From Candidatus Shapirobacteria bacterium (lineage in GTDB: Bacteria; Patescibacteria; Microgenomatia; UBA12405), in assembly GCA_028704885.1 (NCBI GenBank), contig JAQWEN010000001.1, forward strand, positions 1 to 64,000: a stretch of DNA of 64,000 nt, in the 5' to 3' direction. Both the position numbers and the translations under genes were made by a program. Shown here in pieces: positions 24,754 through 33,663 of this stretch (its first letter is position 1; every line of letters starts with the position of its first letter). The notes under the pieces were generated by a model that made no database searches, was not told where the DNA came from, and saw only the letters and a list, made by a program, of their open reading frames with translations.

Positions 24754-25694
24754 AATATTTTTTTAACAGCGGACAATAAATCATTGATTCCGATGCCATA
24801 ATAATCATACAACTCTTGGTAAGTTTTAGCTGAACGGCCAAATTTATTGTCAACAGCCAGATGGATAAATTTACAAGAGATATTGTTAGATAAAATTAAA
24901 GAAGCGACGACCTCTCCTAGCCCACCATTTTGCTGATGATCTTCAAGACAAATAAGACGACCAGTTTTTTTGACACTTTTTAAAATGGTGATGGTATCAA
25001 GAGGTTTTATCGAAGAACAATTAATAATTTCCAATGATATTTTTTTATATTTTGAATCTAAATTTAATTTGGCTTGAACCTGAAAAGCCTCTTCTAAAAT
25101 TGGGCCATGACCAATAATAGTAATGTCTTTACCCGACTGTAAACGATGAGATTTACCAATAGTAAAATCTAATTTTGGATCAAAAAAATTGGGAGTACTT
25201 GGTCTGACTAAACGAATATAAGCTGGTTTTTTGCTAAAAGTGACGGCTTTTATAATTTTGGTAGTTTCCAGGGCATCGAGTGGTGAAAAAACTTCCATAT
25301 TTGGAAGACTGCGCATTAAACTAATATCCTCAAGCATTTGATGAGTGGCACCAAGGTCGGTACTAAGCAGACCAGCATGAGAACCAATAATTTTGACATT
25401 TGAGTTGTTATAGCAAATTGATTGTTTAATAGTATTCCAATTAATGGCTGGAGAAAAACAAGCAAAGGAAGTTAAAAAAACAGTTTTACCAGTTTTAGCC
25501 AGACCAGCAGCAACTCCAGCAGCATTGGTTTCGGCGACTCCACATTCAATAAAACGATGAGGAAATTTTTTAGCAAAATTATTCAAGAAAAGTGGTGATT
25601 TTAAGTCAGCATTAACGACATAAATATTTTTGTTAGTTTTGGCAAGTTTACAAAGAGTTTCTCCAAATGATTGACGAATGGAATTAATTATCAT
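24750..25694 (-). CDS. Transketolase, C-terminal subunit
   Basis: The 314-residue product corresponds to the pyrimidine-binding and C-terminal domains of transketolase: FIECGVAETNAAGVAAGLA near residue 50 with the catalytic Glu, HAGLLSTDLGATHQMLEDI, VRPSTP, and CLEDHQQNGGLGEVVA. The split form is common in archaea and CPR bacteria. It pairs with the N-terminal subunit encoded just upstream (ATGA overlap of 4 nt), which supports equal expression and a heteromeric enzyme. Confidence 0.93.
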   Translation of the reverse strand: MIINSIRQSFGETLCKLAKTNKNIYVVNADLKSPLFLNNFAKKFPHRFIECGVAETNAAGVAAGLAKTGKTVFLTSFACFSPAINWNTIKQSICYNNSNVKIIGSHAGLLSTDLGATHQMLEDISLMRSLPNMEVFSPLDALETTKIIKAVTFSKKPAYIRLVRPSTPNFFDPKLDFTIGKSHRLQSGKDITIIGHGPILEEAFQVQAKLNLDSKYKKISLEIINCSSIKPLDTITILKSVKKTGRLICLEDHQQNGGLGEVVASLILSNNISCKFIHLAVDNKFGRSAKTYQELYDYYGIGINDLLSAVKKIL

Positions 25695-26470
25695 AATTCA
25701 GATTTAGCTTTATTAAATAAAGCCTCGGGTAGATTTTTAACGTCGTGATAATGAAAATTATTTTCCATAAAAGAAATCCCTTTACCTAAAACAGTTTTAG
25801 CAATAATGCAATTTGGATAATCTGATTTTTGGGCGTTTTTTAGGGCGGAAATTATTTGCTTAAAATCATGACCATCGACAGTAGTGACAGTCCAACCAAA
25901 ACTAATATATTTTGAAGCTAGATTATCGAGGGGCATAATTTGAGAAACTGGACCATCAATTTGCATTTGATTAAAATCAACAATATTAATTAAATTGCCT
26001 AACTTATATTTTTTGGCAAAAAGAAGTGATTCCCAAATTTGACCTTCTTGATGTTCGCCATCACTAGTTAAACAAATAGTAGTGTGTTTTTTGTCGCCTA
26101 GAGCTAAACCACAAGCAAAAGAGAGACCTTGACCAAGAGAACCCGAAGAATATTCGACTCCGGGAACTTCGGCAGAAACGTGACCTTGAAGAAGTGATTT
26201 AAAAGAAGAATAATTATCTAAAAAATTCTTAGGAAAATAGCCAGCATTAGCTAAAACCACATATAAGGCTGGAGCCAGATGACCGGCGGATAAAATAAAA
26301 TGGTCTCTTTTGAAATTAAATAAATTTCCAAAATAAACAGCTGTTATTAAATCAAGTGAAGAAAGAGAACCGCCGATGTGTCCGCCATTTTTATAAACCA
26401 TATCCAACAAATCATGACGTAGATTCTGACTTACGATTTGGAGTGGGTGCAGTTTAATAAAAGGGAGCAT
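25691..26470 (-). CDS. Transketolase, N-terminal subunit
   Basis: The 259-residue product corresponds to the thiamine-diphosphate-binding domain: GGHIGGSLSSLDL, SAGHLAPALY, GSLGQGLSFACGLALG, and the metal/ThDP motif TSDGEHQEGQIWESL with NIVDFNQMQIDG. With its partner it moves two-carbon units between pentose, hexose and triose phosphates. It is the first gene of the four- or five-gene operon. TATACT ends 6 nt before the ATG, so the mRNA is probably leaderless. Confidence 0.94.
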   Translation of the reverse strand: MLPFIKLHPLQIVSQNLRHDLLDMVYKNGGHIGGSLSSLDLITAVYFGNLFNFKRDHFILSAGHLAPALYVVLANAGYFPKNFLDNYSSFKSLLQGHVSAEVPGVEYSSGSLGQGLSFACGLALGDKKHTTICLTSDGEHQEGQIWESLLFAKKYKLGNLINIVDFNQMQIDGPVSQIMPLDNLASKYISFGWTVTTVDGHDFKQIISALKNAQKSDYPNCIIAKTVLGKGISFMENNFHYHDVKNLPEALFNKAKSEL

Positions 26471-26518
26471 TAATTAAGTATAAAGCAAAAAGGCTCTGAG
26501 ATATAATAGGCAATAAAG

Positions 26519-27019
26519 ATGGAAGATTTTTACAATAAATATTACTTAGGAGTGAAAAAATTTGTCAGTCAAAAGATTGATGATGAAGGAGTGGCAGAAG
26601 AATTGACTAATGACATAATGTTGGCGGCAATAATGTGTAGACCAAATTTTGACGGTAAATGTAATGAGTTCAGTTGGATTTGTAGTATTGCTAAACATAA
26701 AATCATTGATTATTACCGAAAGAAAAAATTAAAAACAATTTTATTTTCAGTGTCACCTAATTTTGAAGAAATAGCCGATAAAGCGTTAACACCCGAAAGA
26801 GATGTACTTAAAAATGAGCTAAAAGAAGAAATTAAAAAAACATTTAAAGAATTGGGTAAAGGATATAAGGATATATTACGACTTAAATATATAGATGAAA
26901 TGAAAGTGAGTGAAATTGCAAAAAGTTTAAGGTTAACCATTAAAGCAGTTGAATCTAAATTAATTAGAGCTAAAAAGAAATTTAGGGAGGCTTGGATTTA
27001 TGATAAAAAAAAGAATTAA
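26519..27019 (+). CDS. ECF-type RNA polymerase sigma factor
   Basis: This 166-residue sigma70-family protein has region 2 (EELTNDIMLAAIM, then NEFSWICSIAKHKIIDYYRKKK) and region 4 (KDILRLKYIDEMKVSEIAKSL, then IKAVESKLIRAKKKFREAW, a helix-turn-helix). It should direct polymerase to a small regulon, probably for the envelope or stress. TATAAT lies 11 nt before the ATG. The next gene overlaps by 20 nt and encodes a small membrane protein, the position where an anti-sigma factor often lies. Confidence 0.9.
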   Translation: MEDFYNKYYLGVKKFVSQKIDDEGVAEELTNDIMLAAIMCRPNFDGKCNEFSWICSIAKHKIIDYYRKKKLKTILFSVSPNFEEIADKALTPERDVLKNELKEEIKKTFKELGKGYKDILRLKYIDEMKVSEIAKSLRLTIKAVESKLIRAKKKFREAWIYDKKKN

Positions 27020-27344
27020 AAAAATAGGTGATTTGATTTTTTTGATAAGTGTCAGACAAATTTGGAAACTGCTGTGTAATATTTATAATATTATTGAACA
27101 GCCATTTTTAGCTTTAAAAAAGCTAATTATTAAAGATAAAGATAAATCACAGATATTTTTGCTAGGATTGATGGCAATAATGCCAGCAATTTTTTATGTA
27201 AGCGCCAGAATAGTTTGGGATAATTATAAATATGGATTTGTCCCCGCTTCAGTTGGTAAAGTTTTTTTGGTGATATCAATAATAGAAGTTGTTGTGTTCG
27301 GATATTTAGGTTTTTGGGTTTGGAAAATATTTAAAAATAAATAG
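27000..27344 (+). CDS. Small membrane protein after the sigma factor
   Basis: This 114-residue protein has a basic amphipathic N-terminus (residues 1-48) and two membrane helices (about 53-72 and 86-108). It overlaps the ECF sigma gene by 20 nt, which indicates translational coupling. Its place suggests a membrane partner or anti-sigma factor, but it lacks the zinc-binding HxxxCxxC motif of the usual ZAS family, so this is context only. Confidence 0.65.
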   Translation: MIKKRIKKIGDLIFLISVRQIWKLLCNIYNIIEQPFLALKKLIIKDKDKSQIFLLGLMAIMPAIFYVSARIVWDNYKYGFVPASVGKVFLVISIIEVVVFGYLGFWVWKIFKNK

Positions 27345-27380
27345 CAGGTATTTTTAAAAAGTCTCGACTAAATTATTACC

Positions 27381-27833
27381 ATGATTAAAAACACGACTAT
27401 TAATTTCAAAAGTGAAGAGCAGTTAGAATTTAGAGATATTACAGACGAGGTGGAGAATTTTATTAAAGAAACAAAAGTAAAAAATGGAAATGTTTTGGTT
27501 TTTTCAACTCATACCACTTTGGCAATTTGTATTAATGAAAAAGAAAAAGGGATAGTAAAAGATTTTAAAAATTTAATTAATAAATTAATTCCTAAAGATG
27601 GATATTATTGTCATAATGATTTAAATATCAGAACCGAAAATTTAGTGTGTCAATCAGCAGCATCTGACTGTTTAAATGGACATTCTCATTGTACTCACCT
27701 GCTAATGAGAAATTCGGAAACTATTCCAATTGTTGATGGAAAAATGGCTTTAGGGATTTGGCAAAGAATTTTTGCAATTGAACTTGATTGCTGTCGAAAC
27801 AGAAAGGTAATTGTCCAGGTTATTGGTGAATAA
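27381..27833 (+). CDS. YjbQ family (UPF0047) protein
   Basis: The product has 150 residues with the full YjbQ signature: FSTHTTLAICINE near residue 42, then HNDLNIRTENLVC, NGHSHCTHLLM with conserved His residues, and MALGIWQRIFAIELDCCRNR at the C-terminus. Some members have thiamine phosphate synthase activity; the physiological role is uncertain. The 3' end overlaps ispH (convergent) by 14 bp. Confidence 0.92.
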   Translation: MIKNTTINFKSEEQLEFRDITDEVENFIKETKVKNGNVLVFSTHTTLAICINEKEKGIVKDFKNLINKLIPKDGYYCHNDLNIRTENLVCQSAASDCLNGHSHCTHLLMRNSETIPIVDGKMALGIWQRIFAIELDCCRNRKVIVQVIGE

Positions 27834-28677
27834 TTTCGTTAATCTTTTGAACAACTTCTTCTAAAATTGATTCTGGAGTACTGGCGCCAGAGCTGATAGC
27901 GATGTTTTGATGGCCAGCAAACCACTTATAATTAATTTCTGAAGCGTTATCGATAATAAAACTTTTAACACCAACAGACTCGGCTACTTTTTGGAGACTA
28001 TTAGAATTAGCACTGGTAGATGAACCAACAATTATAACTAAAGTGCAAGTTTTAACTAATTCAATAATGGCATTTTGGCGGTCAGAGGTGGCCTGACAAA
28101 TGTGAGGCATAATAGTAATTTGAGGATATTTATTTTTAAGAAAATCGAGAGCGTCCTTGGTTTCGAGAGTGGAAAGAGTGGTTTGAGTCATGACAATGCA
28201 ATTCTGAGGGTCGGGAATATCGAGGGTGGAAATATCACTAATAACGACCGGGGTAACCAAATAAGGATTTTCACCAACAACACCGATAGTTTCATCGTGA
28301 GTAATACTGTTACATAAAAAAATTATTTTTTTATTTTGACTACTAAATTTAGAAACCGTTTGATGTGATTTTAAAACTAAAGGACAGCTGGCATCAACAA
28401 TGGTTAAACCTTTGGCCACGGCTTGGTTGTAAGTCTGAGGTGGAGCACCGTGAGCCCTGATAATAACAACAGAACCGCGGGGAATTTGATCAATAGATTG
28501 AACAGTTCTTATTTTTAATTCTGATTCCAACCAATCAACAACGTGTTGATTGTGAACTAATTCGCCTAAAAAATAAATATCTTCGGAATATTTTTCACGG
28601 GTTTCTCTAGCTAAATCAATAGCTCGATTAATACCAAAACAAAAACCATGCGGAGAAGCGATAAAAAGATTGGCCAT
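27820..28677 (-). CDS. ispH: 4-hydroxy-3-methylbut-2-enyl diphosphate reductase
   Basis: IspH (LytB) is the [4Fe-4S] enzyme that makes IPP and DMAPP in the last step of the MEP pathway. The 285-residue protein keeps the three cluster Cys (HGFCFGINRA, VDASCPLV, HICQATSDRQ), the substrate-binding His in LGELVHNQHV and ITHDETIG, the Thr in MTQTTLST and a Ser/Asn pair in VGSSTSANSNSL. No other MEP gene is in the window, so either the pathway is encoded elsewhere or the precursor is acquired. TAAAAT ends 8 nt before the start. Confidence 0.94.
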   Translation of the reverse strand: MANLFIASPHGFCFGINRAIDLARETREKYSEDIYFLGELVHNQHVVDWLESELKIRTVQSIDQIPRGSVVIIRAHGAPPQTYNQAVAKGLTIVDASCPLVLKSHQTVSKFSSQNKKIIFLCNSITHDETIGVVGENPYLVTPVVISDISTLDIPDPQNCIVMTQTTLSTLETKDALDFLKNKYPQITIMPHICQATSDRQNAIIELVKTCTLVIIVGSSTSANSNSLQKVAESVGVKSFIIDNASEINYKWFAGHQNIAISSGASTPESILEEVVQKINEIIHQ

Positions 28678-28723
28678 ACAAGATGATTTTATCTTAAAAA
28701 GACTATAATTACCTTAGGAAAAG

Positions 28724-29503
28724 ATGAAAAAGAAAATAAATTTAAAAAATTTAGGATGGATGGTGGCGGGAGTTTTATTTTTAATGTTGGCTTTTAAAAA
28801 TGAAAAAGAAAGTAATAAAGAAGAAATAAAAACAGAAAATATAACTCCGACGATAATGGTTACCCCAACTGAAACAATAAAAAGTGATTTATTTTTAGTG
28901 ACAAAAATAATTGATGGCGACACTTTAATGGTGAAAATTAATGACAAAGAAGAATCAGTAAGATTGATTGGAATAGATACACCAGAAACTGTTGATCCAA
29001 GAAAAACAGTCCAATGTTTCGGAAAGGAAGCTAGTTTAAAAGCTAAAGAATTAATGGAAAATAAAATAGTGAGATTGGATGCGGATATAACGCAAATGGA
29101 CAGAGATAAATATGGTCGATTATTAAGATATGTTTATTTGGAAGATGGAACTTTGATTAATAAAAAATTAATTGAAGAAGGATTTGGATTTGAATATACT
29201 TATCAAGTCCCCTACAAATTTCAGGCGGAATTTAAAACGGCACAAAAAATAGCTGAGGAAAAGAAAATGGGTATGTGGGCTGATGGTACATGTCCAACAC
29301 CTACAATCAAAACAGTACCAATAATAAGTGGAGTGCCAACAGAAAAAACGATTCAGAGTAGTTCTAGTTTTATATGTGATTGCAGTAAAGCTTGTACAAA
29401 AATTAGTAGTTGTGAAGAAGCCTATTATCAATTAAATACTTGCGGCTGCAGTGTTCGAGATAATGACGGTGATGGGGTGCCATGTGAAAGTTTGTGTAAT
29501 TAA
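28724..29503 (+). CDS. Secreted thermonuclease with excalibur domain
   Basis: The product has 259 residues. An N-terminal membrane or signal helix (about 9-24) is followed by a staphylococcal-nuclease domain: KIIDGDTLMV, VRLIGIDTPE (Arg and Glu of the active site), DRDKYGRLLRYVY (second Arg) and the MGMWADGTCP end. A C-terminal excalibur-type Ca-binding domain has a Cys pattern, CDCSKACTKISS and NDGDGVPCE. It probably degrades external DNA or RNA to supply nucleotides, a useful trait for a host-dependent cell. Confidence 0.92.
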   Translation: MKKKINLKNLGWMVAGVLFLMLAFKNEKESNKEEIKTENITPTIMVTPTETIKSDLFLVTKIIDGDTLMVKINDKEESVRLIGIDTPETVDPRKTVQCFGKEASLKAKELMENKIVRLDADITQMDRDKYGRLLRYVYLEDGTLINKKLIEEGFGFEYTYQVPYKFQAEFKTAQKIAEEKKMGMWADGTCPTPTIKTVPIISGVPTEKTIQSSSSFICDCSKACTKISSCEEAYYQLNTCGCSVRDNDGDGVPCESLCN

Positions 29504-29506
29504 TTG

Positions 29507-29577
29507 AGACGCGGATGGGAGTTGAACCCATCTGAACGGTTTTGCAGACCGTTGTCTAACCGCTTGACTACCGCGTC
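29507..29577 (-). tRNA. tRNA-Cys (GCA)
   Basis: The cloverleaf has acceptor GACGCGG/CCGCGTC, anticodon stem ACGGT/ACCGT with loop CTGCAAA (anticodon GCA), T loop TTCAACT and discriminator U, the known Cys identity base. CCA is not encoded. It converges on the nuclease gene with 3 bp between. Confidence 0.95.
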
Positions 29578-29610
29578 GGATGTAGAGTAAGCCTATTTTA
29601 TCAATAAATA

Positions 29611-31263
29611 TTACATCATTCCACCCATACCGCCCATTCCAGACATATCTGGAGCTAAAGGCTTAGATTCTGGAACGTCAGTAATTAAAACATCAGTGGT
29701 TAAAATCATTTGGCCAACAGAAACAGCGTTAATTAAGGCTGATTTGGTAACTTTGACTGGATCAAGAATACCATCTTTGGTCATTGATGACATTTTACCG
29801 GTAGCAGCATTGTAGCCATAATCTGATTTTGAATCGGCAGAAACTTTATCTTTAATTAAATTAAAGATATAACCACCGTCTTCACCAGAATTTTGGGCCA
29901 ACATTCGGACTGGTTGTTCGAGAGCATATTTTAAAATATCAATTCCAACCTGTTCTTCAGGAGAATCCGTTTTAACTGAATCAAGTTTTAAAGAAGCTTT
30001 AAGCAATGCAACTCCACCACCAGGAAGAATTCCCTCTTCAACGGCAGCTTTAGTGGCTTCGATAGCATCTTTAACTCTTTCCAATCTTTCTTTCATTTCG
30101 ACTTCAGTGGCACCGCCAACCTGAAGAACAATGGCTCCACCAACTAATTTAGCAATTCTCTCTTGGAATTTTTCTTTGTCATAATCAGAAGTTGATTTGC
30201 TGACTTGAGCACGGAGTTGAGAAACTCGAGCTTTAATATCAGCAATTGAACCAGCTCCACCAATAATTCTGGTTTTATCTTTGTCGGCGGTAACAGAATC
30301 AGCATGACCACAATAATCAGAAGGTTCAACGGAATCAAATTTAATACCTAAATCTTCGGCAATTACTTGCCCACCAGTTAAAACAGCAATATCTTCGAGC
30401 ATGGCTTTTCGACGATCACCAAAACCAGGAGCTTTAACAGCTAGAATGTTGAAAGTACCGCGAATTTTATTGACAACTAAAGCAGCTAAAGCTTCACCAT
30501 CGATATCGTCGGCAATGATAACAATATTTTTGGTTAATTTAACTAATTTTTCTAGAAAAGGTAAAAATTCCTGAAGAGAACTAATTTTTTTGTCGGTTAA
30601 AACGATGTAAGGATTTTCGACTACGGCTTCCATACTTTCAGTATTGGTGGCAAAATAGGCAGAAAGAAAACCTTGATCAAATTCCATACCAGAAGTTTCC
30701 TTGGTCTCAAGACCCATACCTTTGCCTTCTTCGGCAGTAATTAAACCATCTTTACCGATTTTAACCATAGATTCGGCAATTTTTTGACCAATTTCTTTGT
30801 CTCCAGCAGAAATAGTGGCCACTTGTTCGATTGATTCTTGATCGTCAGATTTAATTTCTTTTTTCATTTTATCAAGTTCAGCAATAACGACTTCTAATCC
30901 TTTTTCGAGGCCACGACGAATAATCATGGGATTGGCACCGGCAGCGACGTTTTGAAGACCTTTGTTGACTATTGCTTGAGCTAAAACAGTGGCAGTAGTA
31001 GTACCGTCGCCAGCAATGTCGTTGGTTTTGGAAGCAGCTTCCTTAATTAATTGAGCACCCATATTTTCATAAGGGTCTTGGAGTTCGATTTCTTTGGCAA
31101 CAGAAACACCATCGTGTAAAACTGTGGGACCGCCCCATTTTTTATCAATGGCGACATTTCGGCCTTTGGGACCAAGAGTAGTGATGACAGCATTGGCCAA
31201 AATATTAACTCCGTTTAAAATTGATTGACGGGCATCCTGCCCAAATTTTAGTTGTTTTGCCAT
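29611..31263 (-). CDS. groL: 60 kDa chaperonin GroEL
   Basis: This 550-residue chaperonin has the N-terminal AKQLKFGQDAR, LGPKGRNVAIDKKWG, the ATP motif GDGTTTATVLAQAI near residue 84, ASKTNDIAG, AVEEGILPGGGVALL and a C-terminal GMGGMGGMM tail. It folds proteins together with GroES encoded upstream. ATG 31263 gives the normal N-terminus; the extra upstream frame is made of repeat sequence. A 69-nt spacer with two inverted repeats separates it from groES; an AGAGGATT purine stretch lies before the start. Confidence 0.98.
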   Translation of the reverse strand: MAKQLKFGQDARQSILNGVNILANAVITTLGPKGRNVAIDKKWGGPTVLHDGVSVAKEIELQDPYENMGAQLIKEAASKTNDIAGDGTTTATVLAQAIVNKGLQNVAAGANPMIIRRGLEKGLEVVIAELDKMKKEIKSDDQESIEQVATISAGDKEIGQKIAESMVKIGKDGLITAEEGKGMGLETKETSGMEFDQGFLSAYFATNTESMEAVVENPYIVLTDKKISSLQEFLPFLEKLVKLTKNIVIIADDIDGEALAALVVNKIRGTFNILAVKAPGFGDRRKAMLEDIAVLTGGQVIAEDLGIKFDSVEPSDYCGHADSVTADKDKTRIIGGAGSIADIKARVSQLRAQVSKSTSDYDKEKFQERIAKLVGGAIVLQVGGATEVEMKERLERVKDAIEATKAAVEEGILPGGGVALLKASLKLDSVKTDSPEEQVGIDILKYALEQPVRMLAQNSGEDGGYIFNLIKDKVSADSKSDYGYNAATGKMSSMTKDGILDPVKVTKSALINAVSVGQMILTTDVLITDVPESKPLAPDMSGMGGMGGMM

Positions 31264-31280
31264 ATAGTTTAATCCTCTCT

Positions 31281-31318
31281 GTCCCTCCTTGCGGGACATC
31301 TCCCCTTAACAAAGGGAG
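31281..31318. repeat. Two inverted repeats between groES and groEL
   Basis: GTCCC/GGGAC (31281-31297) and CTCCC/GGGAG with flanking CTT/AA pairs (31300-31318) follow each other. They could form hairpins in the bicistronic mRNA and tune GroEL to GroES ratio, or be an inserted repeat unit. Both are GC-rich against the AT-rich surroundings. Confidence 0.5.
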
Positions 31319-31332
31319 AAATTAATTAATAA

Positions 31333-31620
31333 TTATTTGATAATTGCCATGATGTCGTCGAATTTTAATAGTAATAATTCGACATTTTCTTCTTTATATT
31401 CTTTGCCACCCCATTCTCGGTAGACAACAATATCACCAATTTGACAGGGAGATTTGACTTCACGACCATCAATAAAAGTAGAATCACCAACGGCAAGAAC
31501 TTTGCCTTGTTGAGGTTTATCTTGATGAGATTCGGGTAAAACGATACCAGAAGTGGTAGTTCTTTCTTGTTTTTGAGGCTCGACTAATAAAAAGCCGGCA
31601 ACAGGATGAATTTTGGTCAT
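31333..31620 (-). CDS. groS: 10 kDa co-chaperonin GroES
   Basis: The 95-residue product has the classic pattern: IHPVAGFLLVEP, the mobile loop TTTSGIVLPESHQDKPQQGKV (20-residue loop region near residues 21-41), GDIVVYREWGGKEY and the C-terminal LLLLKFDDIMAIIK. It caps GroEL. It is the first gene of the groESL operon, about 60 nt downstream of a strong promoter with a CIRCE operator, so expression should rise when HrcA is inactivated by heat or protein damage. Confidence 0.97.
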   Translation of the reverse strand: MTKIHPVAGFLLVEPQKQERTTTSGIVLPESHQDKPQQGKVLAVGDSTFIDGREVKSPCQIGDIVVYREWGGKEYKEENVELLLLKFDDIMAIIK

Positions 31621-31658
31621 AATTTAATTAAGAATTAATAATTAAAAATTAATAATTT

Positions 31659-31714
31659 TTATCAGTCAAAATGACCGACTGCTAATATTATAGCGAGAGT
31701 TAAGTATACGTCAA
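31659..31714 (-). promoter_or_regulatory. groESL promoter with CIRCE operator
   Basis: On the minus strand TTGACG (31709-31714), a 16-bp spacer and TATAAT (31687-31692) form a strong promoter. Immediately after it TTAGCAGTC-N9-GACTGATAA (31659-31685) matches the CIRCE consensus TTAGCACTC-N9-GAGTGCTAA with compensated changes. HrcA bound here would cover the transcription start. hrcA itself is not in the window. Confidence 0.88.
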
Positions 31715-31817
31715 GTATTTTAAATTGGTAAAATCAGATAATTAAATAAAACTGAATGAGGTTAAGATTTTTGGAAAATTGGTGAAGAAAATTATTTTTA
31801 GGATATAATGGGTTTGT

Positions 31818-33083
31818 ATGTCAAAAATAAAAAATATCTATGCCCGAGAAATTTTGGCTAGTGGCGGAGCCCCAAGTTTAGAAGTTACTGTCACTTTGGA
31901 AAGTGGTGCAATCGGTGAAGCATCGGTAAGTTATGGTGCGTCAGCTGGATCAAAAGAAGCGACTGTGCTTTTGGATGGAGATAAAACCAGATACAACGGC
32001 AAAGGAATGTTGAACGCAATTTCTAATATTAATAATCAAATTAAAAATATATTGGTAGAAATGGAAGCTAGTGATCAAAGAGCAATTGATAATAAAATGA
32101 TTGAAACTGATGGCACTATTAATAAGGCAGTTTTGGGTGGAAATGCAATGTTGGGAGTATCTTTAGCAGTGGCCAGGGCCGAAGCTAGTGAAGAAAATTT
32201 ACCTTTATATAAATATTTAAGAAAAGTTTACGAAATTGGAGATATTGGTTGGAAACTTCCAAAACCAATGATTGTAATGATTGAAGGCGGAAAACACGCT
32301 GATGAAACTACTGATCTACAAGAATTTATGGTGGGAGCGATGGGAAATAAAAGCGCAGCGGAAAATGTAAGAATGGAAATGGAAATTTACAGTGCTTTAA
32401 AAAATATTTTAAAAGCTGATAAATTGTCAACCAATGTGGGTAATGAAGGTGCTTTTGCTCCAAACGGAATAATTTCCAATGAAAAACCAATTGAATATTT
32501 AGTTCAGGCAATTACTAATGCCGGATATGTTCCAGGGGTGGATGCCGGAGTGGGAATTGATGCGGCGGCAAGCGAATTTTATAGTGAGGAAACTAAAAAA
32601 TATAATTTGAAATTGGAAGGAAAAGAATTAACCAGTGAAGAACTAATCGCCTACTACAAGCCTTGGATCGAAAAATATCCAATTGCCACTATGGAAGATA
32701 TGCTTTCAGAATTTGATTGGGATAATTGGCCAAAAATGGTGGAAGCTATTGGAGGTAAATTCCCTCTTATCGCCGACGATTTAACGGTAACTAATGTAAA
32801 TCTTTGGCAAAAAGCGATTGAAATGAAAGCAGCCACAGCAATTTTAATTAAATTAAATCAAGCTGGAACTTTAACGGAAACTATGGATTGTTGTTTATTA
32901 GCTAATAAAAACAATTTAATTACCATGCCTTCACACCGAGGCGGCGGGGAAACTAATGACACTTTCTTGGTCGATTTGGCAGTAGCGGTTAATTCAGCTT
33001 ATATAAAAGTCGGGCCAACTAGAGGGGAAAGAGTTTGTAAATATAATAGATTAATGAAAATTGAGGAAGAAATTAATAATTAA
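31818..33083 (+). CDS. eno: Enolase (divergent)
   Basis: The product has 421 residues and the enolase layout: KHADETTDLQEF (catalytic His/Glu), NEGAFAPN, GIDAAASEFY, the metal ligands in MEDMLSE and ADDLTVTN, catalytic Lys in LIKLNQAGTLTET, PSHRGGGETNDT and KVGPTRGERVCKYN. Usual near-invariant sequences are altered: SRGNPT is SGGAPS, PSGASTG is SYGASAG, GDEGG is GNEGA and IEDP is MEDM, though the core catalytic residues remain. It converts 2-phosphoglycerate to PEP. TATAAT ends 8 nt before the ATG. It is followed by phosphoglycerate mutase. Confidence 0.92.
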   Translation: MSKIKNIYAREILASGGAPSLEVTVTLESGAIGEASVSYGASAGSKEATVLLDGDKTRYNGKGMLNAISNINNQIKNILVEMEASDQRAIDNKMIETDGTINKAVLGGNAMLGVSLAVARAEASEENLPLYKYLRKVYEIGDIGWKLPKPMIVMIEGGKHADETTDLQEFMVGAMGNKSAAENVRMEMEIYSALKNILKADKLSTNVGNEGAFAPNGIISNEKPIEYLVQAITNAGYVPGVDAGVGIDAAASEFYSEETKKYNLKLEGKELTSEELIAYYKPWIEKYPIATMEDMLSEFDWDNWPKMVEAIGGKFPLIADDLTVTNVNLWQKAIEMKAATAILIKLNQAGTLTETMDCCLLANKNNLITMPSHRGGGETNDTFLVDLAVAVNSAYIKVGPTRGERVCKYNRLMKIEEEINN

Positions 33084-33096
33084 TAATTAATAATTT

Positions 33097-33663
33097 ATGG
33101 CAAAAATATATTTATTTCGACATGGACAATCAGAATTTAATTTAAAAAAAGTTTTTACTGGTTGGATGGATGCAAAATTAACAGAATTAGGGGTGGAACA
33201 GGCTAAAAATTTAGGGGAAATGTTAAAAGATAAAAAAATAGATATTGCCTATGTTTCGAGATTATCGAGAGCTCAAGACACTTTAAAAGAAGTATTGATT
33301 TTTCATCCAGAATGTAAAACAACAATTGTTGATGATCGAATGATTGAAAGATCTTACGGGGCTTTGGCTGGATTGGGTCATGAAGAAACAATTGCCAAAT
33401 ATGGTCAAGAGCAATTTGATAAATGGCATAGAGGTTGGAATGACCGACCACCCGAGGGTGAATGTTTTGCTGATGTGGAAATTAGAGTGCAATCATTTAT
33501 TGATGAATTAAAAACAAAATATGCCGGACAAAATATTGGAATTGCAATTTCGGCACATGGAAATTCAATTAGACTTTTTAGAAAAATAATGGAAAATGTA
33601 ACACCTGAAGAAGCCAGTAGTTGGACTATCCCCTACGACCAGTATTTTGAATATGAAATCTAA
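33097..33663 (+). CDS. gpmA: 2,3-bisphosphoglycerate-dependent phosphoglycerate mutase
   Basis: This histidine-phosphatase-fold mutase has 188 residues. The phospho-His is in YLFRHGQSEFN (residues 5-15), followed by TGWMDAKLTELG, SRLSRAQDTL, ERSYGALAG with the catalytic Glu near 89, and the second His in ISAHGNSIR. It is shorter than the ~230-250 residues of typical dPGM, lacking part of the C-terminus. It interconverts 3- and 2-phosphoglycerate and sits directly after enolase (13-nt gap of AT repeat). The next gene overlaps its end by 11 nt. Confidence 0.92.
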   Translation: MAKIYLFRHGQSEFNLKKVFTGWMDAKLTELGVEQAKNLGEMLKDKKIDIAYVSRLSRAQDTLKEVLIFHPECKTTIVDDRMIERSYGALAGLGHEETIAKYGQEQFDKWHRGWNDRPPEGECFADVEIRVQSFIDELKTKYAGQNIGIAISAHGNSIRLFRKIMENVTPEEASSWTIPYDQYFEYEI

